Shown here piece after piece: positions 6,260-13,027 of a stretch of 16,143 nt of DNA (its first letter is position 1; every line of letters starts with the position of its first letter). Below the pieces are notes generated by a model. That model searched no databases, had not been told where the DNA came from, and was given only the letters and a program-made list of their open reading frames with translations. A program made the translations under genes and the position numbers. The stretch comes from 2-01-FULL-51-21 sp964348955 (lineage in GTDB: Bacteria; Patescibacteriota; Minisyncoccia; Phycocordibacterales; 2-01-FULL-51-21): the NCBI GenBank assembly GCA_964348955.1, contig CAYGEN010000017.1, positions 1 to 16,143 on the forward strand. Direction: 5' to 3'.

Positions 6260-6913
6260 ATGCTTACGCTCGCAATTCAGAAAAGAGACACGGGTGGCGC
6301 CGAGATGCTTCGCAGGGCAGGAAAACTGCCGGCGGTTTGCTATGGCCGCAAAGAGCCGTCTACGCCAATTTTTCTCCCGCTCGCAGACTTTAAAAAGGTT
6401 TTAAAACAGGCGGGAGAGTCAACCGTTATTACGCTCTTGGGACTCGGAGAAACAAAAGAGGTGCTCATCCATGAGGTTGATTTTGAACCCGTTACCGGTG
6501 AGCCGCGCCATGCGGATTTCTATATTATTGAAAAGGGTCGAAAGGTGACGGTAACCGTCCCGCTGGTATTTATCGGTACTGCCCCGGCAGTCAAAGAGCT
6601 TGGCGGCGCGCTCGTGAAAGTGCTCCATGAGGTGGAAGTGGAAGCGATGCCAAAAGACTTGCCGCACGAAATTGCGGTGGACGTGTCCTCGCTTGCACGT
6701 TTTGACGACCGCATTCTGGTGCAACACATCAAACTTCCCGCAGGTGTCGCTATTACCGAAAAACCTGAAGAGGTGGTTGCGCTTGTCGCTGAAGCAGAGG
6801 CAGAGAGTTTGGAAGGCGTCGCGACACCGGATTTTTCGACCATTGAAGTTGAAAAACGCGGCAAGGAAGTCGAGCCGGAGGGCGGTCTGTCGGCTGAAAA
6901 AACAGAGGAGTAA
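6260..6913 (+). CDS. rplY: 50S ribosomal protein L25 (TL5/CTC form)
   Basis: A 217-residue long-form L25 (TL5/Ctc type) that binds 5S rRNA in the large subunit. The N-terminal domain starts MLTLAIQKRDTGGAEMLRRA and carries GKLPAVCYGRKEPSTPI, typical of the 5S-binding beta barrel. The second domain, from about residue 95, contains VTVTVPLVFIGTAPAVKELGGALV and ends with acidic Glu-rich residues. Starting at the longer in-frame ATG (6182) would add 26 non-conserved residues and place the promoter inside the gene, so I reject it. There is no Shine-Dalgarno sequence. The transglycosylase gene follows after 67 bp with its own promoter. Confidence 0.93.
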   Translation: MLTLAIQKRDTGGAEMLRRAGKLPAVCYGRKEPSTPIFLPLADFKKVLKQAGESTVITLLGLGETKEVLIHEVDFEPVTGEPRHADFYIIEKGRKVTVTVPLVFIGTAPAVKELGGALVKVLHEVEVEAMPKDLPHEIAVDVSSLARFDDRILVQHIKLPAGVAITEKPEEVVALVAEAEAESLEGVATPDFSTIEVEKRGKEVEPEGGLSAEKTEE

Positions 6914-6938
6914 CTCGTCCTTACTTTTTCGTGGTGTA

Positions 6939-6968
6939 TTGAATGAGCCGCTCGCGCCCTGGTATACA
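6939..6968 (+). promoter_or_regulatory. promoter of transglycosylase gene
   Basis: TTGAAT (6939-6944), 18-bp spacer, TATACA (6963-6968) with an extended TGG in front (6960-6962). 12 nt separate the -10 from ATG 6981, so the leader would be about 5 nt. Confidence 0.65.
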
Positions 6969-6980
6969 AAATACGTATAG

Positions 6981-8330
6981 ATGAAAAGGCACAAGAGCAT
7001 AGCTCTAGCGCGGTTTCTTTCGCTCGCGACCATTGCGATACTGTTATTGCTGACCGTCTCCGCTCAAGCACAAACTCCCGACAGCTCGGTTGTTGACTCT
7101 CGTAAAGCACAACTGCAAGCCGAGCTTGACCAGCTTGAAGTAAAGATTGACCAGCAGAAGGCGATATTGACTTCAAAGCAACAAGGGCGCGTGTCGCTTG
7201 AACGCGACGTCGCTATTTTAGATGCAAAAATTAAAACCGCCGAACTCTCTATTCGAGCGCGAACCATTGCCATTCAGCAGCTCTCGAGTGGCATTGCCGA
7301 AAAGGAATTGACTATTACAGGTCTTGGGGATAAACTTTCTCGTGCAAAACAATCTCTCGCTCAACTGCTCCGGAAAACAAACGACATAGATACGTACCCC
7401 TATATCGTGGTGATTCTCGGCAATGGAGACCTTTCGTCGTTGTTTCAGGACATAGAAACATTTACCGATGTGCAAAAGGCGCTCCGTGTTTCTTTTGTGG
7501 AAATTATAGACACAAAAGCGGTAACGGAGTCGCAAAAGAACGCGCTCGAAGAGGAGCGTTCCGAACAAGTTCAATTGCAACAGTTGCAGGTGCTTGAGGA
7601 AAAAAAGATCCAGAGCCAAAAAGAGGAAAAGAAACAGATTTTAAAAATTACCAAGGGCGAGGAGAAGGCGTACCAGACGCTTATTCAAAAAAATGAAAAG
7701 AGCGCGGCGCAGATCCGAAGCGAACTTTTTACGCTTCGGGGCTCTACCGCGATTCCTTTTGGCAAGGCGCTTGATTTGGCAAACACGGCTTCAAAAGTGA
7801 CAAACGTGCGACCCGCGTTTATCCTCGGCGTTATCGCGGAAGAATCCAACCTTGGTGAAAATGTAGGAACCGGCAGTTGGCAGGTAGATATGCACCCCAC
7901 ACGCGACCGCCCGATTTTCGTGCAGATAATGCAGCGGCTCGGTTTTGACCCGGACAAAATGCCGGTTTCAAAAAAGCCATGGTACGGCTGGGGCGGCGCC
8001 ATGGGACCAGCGCAATTCATTCCTTCCACATGGGTATTGTATGAAGAGCGTATTGCCAAAGTAACCGGGCATACGCCACCAAACCCGTATGACCCGGGCG
8101 ATGCATTCATGGCATCTGCCATTTTGCTTGCGGACAATGGCGCGGACCGCGGGACAAGGGCCGCGGAGCGTCTCGCGGCACTTCGGTATTTTGCGGGCTG
8201 GGTGAATGCCACGAAAAAATCTTATGCTTTTTATGGCGATGATGTGATGGAATTGGCGGATAAATACCAGCGCCAAATTGATGTTCTGCTCGCGACCGGC
8301 GCCTTGCCCGAGGTAAGTGTTGTGCGGTAG
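6981..8330 (+). CDS. secreted coiled-coil lytic transglycosylase (PcsB-like N-domain + MltB-like C-domain)
   Basis: A 449-residue exported cell-wall protein. Residues 1-31 form a signal peptide: basic MKRHK, a long hydrophobic core (IAILLLLTVSA) and a cleavage-like AQAQ. Residues ~38-250 are a Gln/Glu/Lys-rich coiled coil with a central segment LLRKTNDIDTYPYIVVILGN, like the PcsB/CwlO N-terminal domain. Residues ~262-440 resemble lytic murein transglycosylases: ILGVIAEESNLG with the presumed catalytic Glu at 287/288, GAMGPAQFIPSTW from 339, and ASAILLADNGA. It should cleave the glycan backbone of peptidoglycan, with the coiled coil possibly acting as a regulatory or FtsEX-docking module. It has its own promoter and no Shine-Dalgarno sequence. 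It is transcribed between ribosomal protein genes without functional link. Known PcsB-type hydrolases carry CHAP or NlpC domains instead, so the pairing is worth noting. Confidence 0.88.
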   Translation: MKRHKSIALARFLSLATIAILLLLTVSAQAQTPDSSVVDSRKAQLQAELDQLEVKIDQQKAILTSKQQGRVSLERDVAILDAKIKTAELSIRARTIAIQQLSSGIAEKELTITGLGDKLSRAKQSLAQLLRKTNDIDTYPYIVVILGNGDLSSLFQDIETFTDVQKALRVSFVEIIDTKAVTESQKNALEEERSEQVQLQQLQVLEEKKIQSQKEEKKQILKITKGEEKAYQTLIQKNEKSAAQIRSELFTLRGSTAIPFGKALDLANTASKVTNVRPAFILGVIAEESNLGENVGTGSWQVDMHPTRDRPIFVQIMQRLGFDPDKMPVSKKPWYGWGGAMGPAQFIPSTWVLYEERIAKVTGHTPPNPYDPGDAFMASAILLADNGADRGTRAAERLAALRYFAGWVNATKKSYAFYGDDVMELADKYQRQIDVLLATGALPEVSVVR

Positions 8331-8363
8331 TGGCTAGAGGAATTGCAAGGCGGGTTCTGTGTA

Positions 8364-8391
8364 TTGCATAGGGATTATTTTCTGGTATAGT
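8364..8391 (+). promoter_or_regulatory. promoter of L31 gene
   Basis: TTGCAT (8364-8369), 16-bp spacer, extended TGG plus TATAGT (8386-8391). 9 nt separate the -10 from ATG 8401, so the mRNA should be nearly leaderless. The longer in-frame start at 8359 lies upstream of this promoter. Confidence 0.7.
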
Positions 8392-8400
8392 AGCGGCATT

Positions 8401-8625
8401 ATGAAGGCGGATATTCACCCGACATATTTTCCTAACGCGATTGTCGCGTGCGCCTGCGGCGCAACCTACACGATTGGCTCAACGAAAGAAAAGCTCTCGG
8501 TGGAAATTTGCAGTGCCTGCCATCCTTTTTATACGGGGAATGAAAAAATTATTGATACCGCCGGTCGGGTGGAGAAATTTAAAGTACGGGTCAAAAAAGC
8601 GAGCGCGGGCGGCAAAAAAAAGTAA
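8401..8625 (+). CDS. rpmE: 50S ribosomal protein L31
   Basis: A 74-residue large-subunit protein bridging to the 30S head through 5S rRNA contacts. MKADIHPTYFPNAIVACACGATYTIGS and CSACHPFYTGNEKIIDTAGRVEKF are diagnostic of L31. The cysteines (CAC near residues 17-19, CSAC near 37-40) give the zinc-binding C+ form. The C-terminus is a basic KK tail. The upstream in-frame ATG would add 14 hydrophobic residues foreign to the family. prfA follows after about 59 bp, and L31-RF1 adjacency is common in bacteria. Confidence 0.96.
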   Translation: MKADIHPTYFPNAIVACACGATYTIGSTKEKLSVEICSACHPFYTGNEKIIDTAGRVEKFKVRVKKASAGGKKK

Positions 8626-8684
8626 CTTGTTTTGCGCGTTTGGAAACTGGTCTGATGGACTGGCTTCTGCTCTTTTGCATATCT

Positions 8685-9674
8685 ATGATCGACATTTCCA
8701 CATTCAAGAATAATCAGAAGACTCGTTTCCTCGCGAGTGAGTATGAGCGTTTGGAGCGGGAAGAGGCGGATGCGAGCGGTCTTTCTGGCGGTGGGCAAGA
8801 ACTTAAAGCGCTCGCCGAAGAGGAACTTAAAAGTTTGCGCGCGCAAAAAGACACGCTTCGGCGGCAAATGGAGCGTATCGTTAAGGAAGACGCGATTGAA
8901 CAGGCATTTCCAAACGAAATTGTCCTTGAGGTGCGTGCGGGCGCGGGCGGCGAGGAGGCGACGCTTTTTGCCTGGCAGTTGGCGCATATGTATCGCCGCT
9001 ACGCTGATGAACGCGGCTGGCACGTACAAACGGTGAGCGAGTCAAAGAGCGATTTGGACGGTTACAAGGAAGCGGTATTTGATATTCGCGGAAAAGATGT
9101 TTACGCGACGCTTCGTCTTGAAACGGGCGTGCATCGCGTACAGCGCGTTCCGGCAACGGAGAAATCCGGACGCGTCCACACTTCCACCGCGTCCGTGGTC
9201 ATTCTTCCGATGCGCAAACAGCAAAAAATTGATATCAATCCGAGCGACATCCGAATTGAGTTTTCCCGCTCAGGCGGAGCCGGCGGGCAGAATGTCAACA
9301 AGGTAGAAACAGCGGTGCGCGTCATTCATACGCCGACGGGCATTGATGTGCGCTCCACTTCAGAGCGCAGCCAGGCGCAAAATCGAGAAAAAGCCATGGC
9401 CATTCTTGAGGCGAAGCTCTCACTGCTTCAAGAAGAAGCGGCTACTCAAAAAGTGGCGGCGAATAGAAAATCGCAAATCGGCACCGGCGGACGTTTTGAA
9501 AAAATTCGTACCTATAACATGCTTCAGGACCGCGTGACCGACCACCGCATCAAGCGCTCCTGGCACAATGTAGGCGCCATTTTGGAGGGCAACATCGGGG
9601 AGATGTTGAATGAGCTTGCCGAGTCGGATGAAACTCTCGAGAGGGAATCGCAGGAGGCAGACGGCCTTTCATAA
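8685..9674 (+). CDS. prfA: peptide chain release factor 1 (short form)
   Basis: Class I release factor that reads UAA/UAG and triggers peptide release in the ribosome. Its tripeptide anticodon PAT is at residues 156-158 in RVPATEKSGRVHTS, which marks RF1 rather than RF2 (SPF). The peptidyl-tRNA hydrolysis motif GGQ is at 200-202 in SGGAGGQNVNK. VTDHRIKRSWHN near the C-terminus is typical. I chose ATG at 8685 (MIDISTFKNNQKTRFLASEY aligns with the family N-terminus). In-frame ATGs at 8640 and 8655 would prepend a non-conserved hydrophobic stretch. At about 329 residues it is some 30 shorter than E. coli RF1, the loss being in domain 1. There is no clear promoter or Shine-Dalgarno sequence, so it is probably transcribed with rpmE. 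Confidence 0.95.
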   Translation: MIDISTFKNNQKTRFLASEYERLEREEADASGLSGGGQELKALAEEELKSLRAQKDTLRRQMERIVKEDAIEQAFPNEIVLEVRAGAGGEEATLFAWQLAHMYRRYADERGWHVQTVSESKSDLDGYKEAVFDIRGKDVYATLRLETGVHRVQRVPATEKSGRVHTSTASVVILPMRKQQKIDINPSDIRIEFSRSGGAGGQNVNKVETAVRVIHTPTGIDVRSTSERSQAQNREKAMAILEAKLSLLQEEAATQKVAANRKSQIGTGGRFEKIRTYNMLQDRVTDHRIKRSWHNVGAILEGNIGEMLNELAESDETLERESQEADGLS

Positions 9675-9678
9675 AACT

Positions 9679-9946
9679 TTGAATTACAAAACTTTTTACA
9701 CTTCGACAAAGCGCGGAGGTTTACCTCCGCGTCTGGCGAAGTGCCCTGAGCGAGGAGTGAGACGACGAGTCGAAGGGCATGCCACTCAGTATCTGCGCAA
9801 GCGCGGAAGGCAAGCCCTCGCGTGCTTGACTCGGTGCGAGTTTTTCGGAGCACGCGTATTTTTCTGCAGAAAAATCTCTCTGCGTGGGTCGTCACCTTGC
9901 GCAAGTCTCCGCAAAACCCGCACCTTCGACGAGTTTCGTAATTCAA
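9679..9946. repeat. 268-bp structured element bounded by 15-bp inverted repeats
   Basis: This fills most of the 350-bp prfA-rpsB intergenic region. The outer arms TTGAATTACAAAACT (9679-9693) and AGTTTCGTAATTCAA (9932-9946) pair at 14 of 15 positions. Inside are CGCGGAGGT/ACCTCCGCG (9712-9731), CTTCGAC/GTCGAAG (9701-9775), TGCCCT/AGGGCA (9742-9779), CGCGTGCT/AGCACGCG (9819-9856) and a perfect 18-bp palindrome ATTTTTCTG-CAGAAAAAT (9858-9875). The CCCTGAG...GTCGAAGGG motif resembles REP-type palindromes of other bacteria. No convincing ORF is present, and no clear target-site duplication flanks it. A MITE, a REP cluster or a structured RNA would all fit. Confidence 0.6.
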
Positions 9947-9985
9947 GGTCAAAAACTTCCATGAGAGGCCGCTACTCACCCGTTG

Positions 9986-10014
9986 TTGCCTCAAACAGCG
10001 TCTTCTGCTAGACT
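9986..10014 (+). promoter_or_regulatory. promoter of rpsB-tsf
   Basis: TTGCCT (9986-9991), 17-bp spacer, extended TGC plus TAGACT (10009-10014). 10 nt separate the -10 from ATG 10025, so the leader is a few bases at most. It lies outside the IR element. Confidence 0.65.
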
Positions 10015-10024
10015 CACACGATAT

Positions 10025-10783
10025 ATGACGGAGAAGGTAATTGATGCCATAGAAAAGACGAACCGCATCGCGTCACTCCATATTGCGGGCGCGCATTTTG
10101 GTTGTGCACGTTCCCATCGGCATCCTTCCACCGCGGCCTATATTTTTGGGGTCAAAAATCGCGTTGAGATTTTTGATTTGGAAGAGACGGAGAAACTGCT
10201 CATGGTTGCAAAAGAGTTTGCCGCTTCGCTTGGAAAGGAAGGAAAGCGGATTCTGTTTGTCGGCGGAAAGCCTGAAGCGCAGGAAGCGGTTATGCGCGCG
10301 GCGGTTTCACTTGGTATGCCCTATGTCGCGGGACGATGGATCGGTGGTACGATTACCAATTGGAATGAGATTAAAAAGCGCGTTTTGCACCTTGCTGATT
10401 TGGTAGAGAAACGCGAGAAAGGGGAACTTGCAAAATACACGAAGTGGGAGCGTCTTGAGATTGACCATGAGATTGAAAATCTTGAAGCGCGCTTTTCCGG
10501 CATTCGCGATGTGCGGGAATTGCCGCACGCGCTCTTCGTGATAGATACGCGCGCCGAACACTCGGCGGTCGCCGAGGCGCGTAAAGCGGGAATTCCGGTC
10601 ATAGCGCTTCTTAACTCGGATTGCAACATGCGCGAAGTAACTCATCCGATTCTCGGCAATGACGCAACTCGCGGAAGCATCACCTACTTCATAAATGAAA
10701 TTATCACCGCGTACACATCGGGCGCAAAAGAGGGGTTCGCCCAGAATAAAATACCAGTCGCCGAAGAGATAGCCACAAGATAA
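10025..10783 (+). CDS. rpsB: 30S ribosomal protein S2
   Basis: A 252-residue small-subunit protein on the 30S back, near S1/S8 sites. IASLHIAGAHFGCARSHRHPSTAAYIFGVKNRVEIFD contains the S2 opening, PYVAGRWIGGTITNW is the conserved central motif, and PHALFVIDTRAEHSAVAEARKAGIPVIALLNSDCN is the C-terminal signature. I chose the start 14 codons inside the longest frame (which begins at 9983) because MTEKVIDAIEKTNR fits the family and sits just below the promoter. A long charged insertion (residues ~130-160, KYTKWERLEIDHEIENLEARFSG) is the usual coiled-coil hairpin. The tsf gene follows after 49 bp. Confidence 0.96.
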   Translation: MTEKVIDAIEKTNRIASLHIAGAHFGCARSHRHPSTAAYIFGVKNRVEIFDLEETEKLLMVAKEFAASLGKEGKRILFVGGKPEAQEAVMRAAVSLGMPYVAGRWIGGTITNWNEIKKRVLHLADLVEKREKGELAKYTKWERLEIDHEIENLEARFSGIRDVRELPHALFVIDTRAEHSAVAEARKAGIPVIALLNSDCNMREVTHPILGNDATRGSITYFINEIITAYTSGAKEGFAQNKIPVAEEIATR

Positions 10784-10832
10784 CGCCGTGCGCGGCTTCG
10801 TGGTGTTGCTGAGGTGCACGAAGAAAGACGGT

Positions 10833-11417
10833 ATGATTACAACAGAGCACATTAAAAAATTAAGAGACGAGACGGGCGTGTCCATCATGCAGTGTAAGAA
10901 AGCGCTTGAGGAAGCGGGCGGCGACCATGGAAAAGCGCTTATACTCCTTAGAAAACAAAGCGGCGCATTTGCCGAGAAGAAAGCGGGACGCGAATTCGCC
11001 GCGGGCGTGGTGCAGGCATATGTGCATAACACCAATGCGGTTGCGACGCTAGTCGTGCTCGCCTGCGAAACCGATTTTGTCGCAAAAAATGAGGAGTTTA
11101 TCCGCTTGGCGCGTGAGCTCGCTATGCAGGTGGCGGCGACTAACCCGACCTATCTTTCCGTTGCCGAAATAACGGATGAGGTAAAGGCGAAAGCCAAAGA
11201 AGTATTTGCCGCGGAAGCCGCCGACAAACCTACTGACCTGCGGGAGAAAATTTTGAACGGCAAACTAGACGCCTATTTTAAAGAGTTGGTTTTGCTCGAA
11301 CAACCTTACATAAAAAATCCTGAGGTAAGCGTGCGCATGCTTATTGATACGGCGGTACAGAAGTTCGGCGAACGCATCGCCATAACTAAATTTGTTCGCC
11401 TCTCAACGAAGGCTTGA
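10833..11417 (+). CDS. tsf: elongation factor Ts (short form)
   Basis: Guanine-nucleotide exchange factor that recycles EF-Tu·GDP. The N-terminal UBA-like domain is clear (ITTEHIKKLRDETGVSIMQCKKALEEAGGD). The core motif TDFVAKN at residues 80-86 is the EF-Tu contact segment. At 194 residues it is about 90 shorter than the E. coli protein and close to the one-core-domain length known from Thermus. ATG at 10833 is chosen because MITTEHIKKLRDETG matches the family; the frame's first ATG (10788) adds 15 unrelated residues. No strong Shine-Dalgarno sequence is present (only the purine-rich GAAGAAAGA). It is probably co-transcribed with rpsB. Confidence 0.95.
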   Translation: MITTEHIKKLRDETGVSIMQCKKALEEAGGDHGKALILLRKQSGAFAEKKAGREFAAGVVQAYVHNTNAVATLVVLACETDFVAKNEEFIRLARELAMQVAATNPTYLSVAEITDEVKAKAKEVFAAEAADKPTDLREKILNGKLDAYFKELVLLEQPYIKNPEVSVRMLIDTAVQKFGERIAITKFVRLSTKA

Positions 11418-11422
11418 AATGT

Positions 11423-11812
11423 ATGGTAGCCGTACTTGCTTTTATCTTCTCACTCTTGGCGCTCGGCGGATTATTGGTTTTTAAGCGCGCAGAGCTTGAG
11501 CGCGGCATGGTGCACGCTCCTCATTTTCGAGCTCGGGCCGATGCCTTCGTGCTTGAAAACATACGGCGGGTAGCGCAGAATCTGCCCCGCCCGCATCCGG
11601 ATTGGCTAAAGCGCATACTTAGAAGCGGTGCGCACACCGCAACGCTTCTACTCTTGCGCGGCGTGCGATTACTTGAACAGCGTTTACTTGGACTCGTTAA
11701 TATGATAAAGGGACGAGGGACGATTGTTCGCGGAGACGGTGTTTCCGAATATCTTAAAAGTGTCGGCGAACACAAAAAGAAAGGCAAAGAGAAAGGACGA
11801 ATTGTAGAATAG
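11423..11812 (+). CDS. small membrane-anchored protein, unknown function
   Basis: A 129-residue protein. Residues ~2-20 form one hydrophobic N-terminal helix (VAVLAFIFSLLALGGLLVF) followed by a basic, Arg/Leu-rich amphipathic region (RARADAFVLENIRRVAQNL, TLLLLRGVRLLEQRLLGLVNMIKG) and a Lys-rich tail (HKKKGKEKGR). It looks like a bitopic membrane protein with a cytosolic or periplasmic helical domain. I do not recognise the family. ATG 11423 follows the EF-Ts stop by 5 bp with a weak GAAGG 10 nt upstream; a TTG at 11414 overlapping the tsf stop is an alternative. The stop lies 2 bp before tRNA-Thr, so gene and tRNA probably share a transcript. Confidence 0.65.
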   Translation: MVAVLAFIFSLLALGGLLVFKRAELERGMVHAPHFRARADAFVLENIRRVAQNLPRPHPDWLKRILRSGAHTATLLLLRGVRLLEQRLLGLVNMIKGRGTIVRGDGVSEYLKSVGEHKKKGKEKGRIVE

Positions 11813-11814
11813 CT

Positions 11815-11886
11815 GCCGGAGTAGCTCAATGGTAGAGCAACCGCTTTGTAAGCGGTCGGTTGGGGGTTCGATTCCTCTCTCCGGCT
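11815..11886 (+). tRNA. tRNA-Thr (anticodon UGU)
   Basis: A full cloverleaf is visible. Acceptor GCCGGAG pairs with CTCCGGC; the D-arm is GCTC/GAGC; anticodon stem ACCGC/GCGGT encloses loop TTTGTAA with anticodon TGT at 11847-11849. The T-arm is GGGGG-TTCGATT-CCTCT with two G·U pairs. The discriminator is T (11886) and CCA is not encoded, so a CCA-adding enzyme is needed. It decodes ACA and probably ACG by wobble. It is wedged between the small membrane protein (2 bp before) and the CapA-like gene (10 bp after), so processing from a shared transcript is likely. Confidence 0.96.
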
Positions 11887-11896
11887 CATTTTCTAA

Positions 11897-12946
11897 ATGA
11901 ATCCGCCCATTTCGTCCCCCCCGCCTTCTGACCAGTCTGGCACCGGCGCCAATCCGAAGCGGTTTTTTGCGTGCATTCTTGTATGGGTAGTTTTAGCGGC
12001 GCTCGCTGTTTCTGCGCTGGCGACGGGCTTCGCAGTTTTAAAGCGACCGCTCATCTTCAAATCCATATTCCTCCCGCCCGTTGCCTCGGAGCGTGGAGCG
12101 TGTGAGGACTGCACGGCTACTACGCCGGTTACATCCAAAGAAGAAAAGCCGACCACGATACTTTTCGTGGGAGATATATTTTTTGACCGCTACATTCGGC
12201 ACGTAAGCGCTCGGAAGGGAAGTGATTTTGTCTTCTCATGCATAGACGATTTGCTCGAGACCGTTGATTTTGCGGTGGGGAATCTGGAGGGTCCGATTAC
12301 GGAATATGATTCAGTGAGTATGGGGACGGTAATTGGCAGTCCTGAAAATTTTGTATTTACCTTCCCGACCACGACCGCCGAACTTCTCCTGCGCCACCAC
12401 ATTGGCGTCGTGAATCTCGGCAACAATCATATCAATAACTTTGGACAAGGCGGCATAGACAAGACCAAACAATTTTTAAATGACGCTGGCGTGGGCTACT
12501 TCGGCGGTGTAGAGGGCAATGAGCCGGTATACCAGACTGACCGCAACATTTCTTTCGTCTCTTACAATAAGTTCGGCGGGCAGTCGCAAAGCGAGACGGC
12601 ATCGGTGATTGCGCAAGAAAAAGAGAAAGGGCGCATCGTTATCGTGTTTGCCCACTGGGGAGAAGAATACTCGCGCTCCGTGGCGACGATGCAAGATGCC
12701 GCAGAGTTGTTTGTTGAAAGAGGCGCGGATGCGATTTTTGGTTCGCATCCACATGTAATTATCCCGCGCACGGATGTAGGGGGCGCGCCGGTGTACTACT
12801 CGCTCGGAAATTTTATCTTTGACCAATATTGGAATGAGGAAGTGAGGAGCGGGCTCGCGGTTCTCTTGACGATTGACCGCGGGCGCATCACGACAACCGA
12901 GTACCACGTTACCCTCATGCCGGACGGCCGGACATGTCCTCAATAA
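11897..12946 (+). CDS. membrane-anchored CapA-family metallophosphatase-like protein
   Basis: A 349-residue protein with a short proline-rich N-terminus, one hydrophobic helix (~residues 24-47, FFACILVWVVLAALAVSALATGFAVL) and an exported domain of the PGA_cap/CapA family in the calcineurin-like superfamily. GDIFFDR begins at residue 92, followed by NLEGPI, NLGNNHINNFG, IVFAHWGEEYS and IFGSHPHVIIP. These supply the Asp, Asn and His metal ligands in the normal order. CapA proteins take part in poly-gamma-glutamate synthesis or export, but no capB/capC neighbours are seen, so a general cell-surface phosphoesterase role is just as possible. Two nearby cysteines (CEDC) lie just outside the membrane. 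ATG 11897 is 10 bp after tRNA-Thr and has no Shine-Dalgarno sequence. Confidence 0.88.
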   Translation: MNPPISSPPPSDQSGTGANPKRFFACILVWVVLAALAVSALATGFAVLKRPLIFKSIFLPPVASERGACEDCTATTPVTSKEEKPTTILFVGDIFFDRYIRHVSARKGSDFVFSCIDDLLETVDFAVGNLEGPITEYDSVSMGTVIGSPENFVFTFPTTTAELLLRHHIGVVNLGNNHINNFGQGGIDKTKQFLNDAGVGYFGGVEGNEPVYQTDRNISFVSYNKFGGQSQSETASVIAQEKEKGRIVIVFAHWGEEYSRSVATMQDAAELFVERGADAIFGSHPHVIIPRTDVGGAPVYYSLGNFIFDQYWNEEVRSGLAVLLTIDRGRITTTEYHVTLMPDGRTCPQ

Positions 12947-13009
12947 TGTATGGCTGACTTACCTCATTTTGGGGAGGGACGTATGGACGAGCGGCGCATA
13001 AGGGCATCG

Positions 13010-13018
13010 TGGTATACT
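13010..13018 (+). promoter_or_regulatory. extended -10 of pheST
   Basis: TGGTATACT, with 9 nt to ATG 13028; no clear -35. It sets the pheS start at 13028 rather than the in-frame ATG at 12950, which lies upstream of the promoter. Confidence 0.65.
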
Positions 13019-13027
13019 GCTAATATT

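Noticed and set aside
9524..10011. Long overlapping ORFs on both strands (133 and 156 codons) through the prfA-rpsB spacer
   Set aside because: They cross the ends of prfA and the rpsB promoter, have Arg/Cys-rich composition typical of translated palindromic repeats, and contain no recognisable domain.
12950..13027. N-terminal extension of PheS from ATG 12950
   Set aside because: It would lie upstream of the extended -10 at 13010-13018 and has no coiled-coil character, so it does not restore the missing arm.
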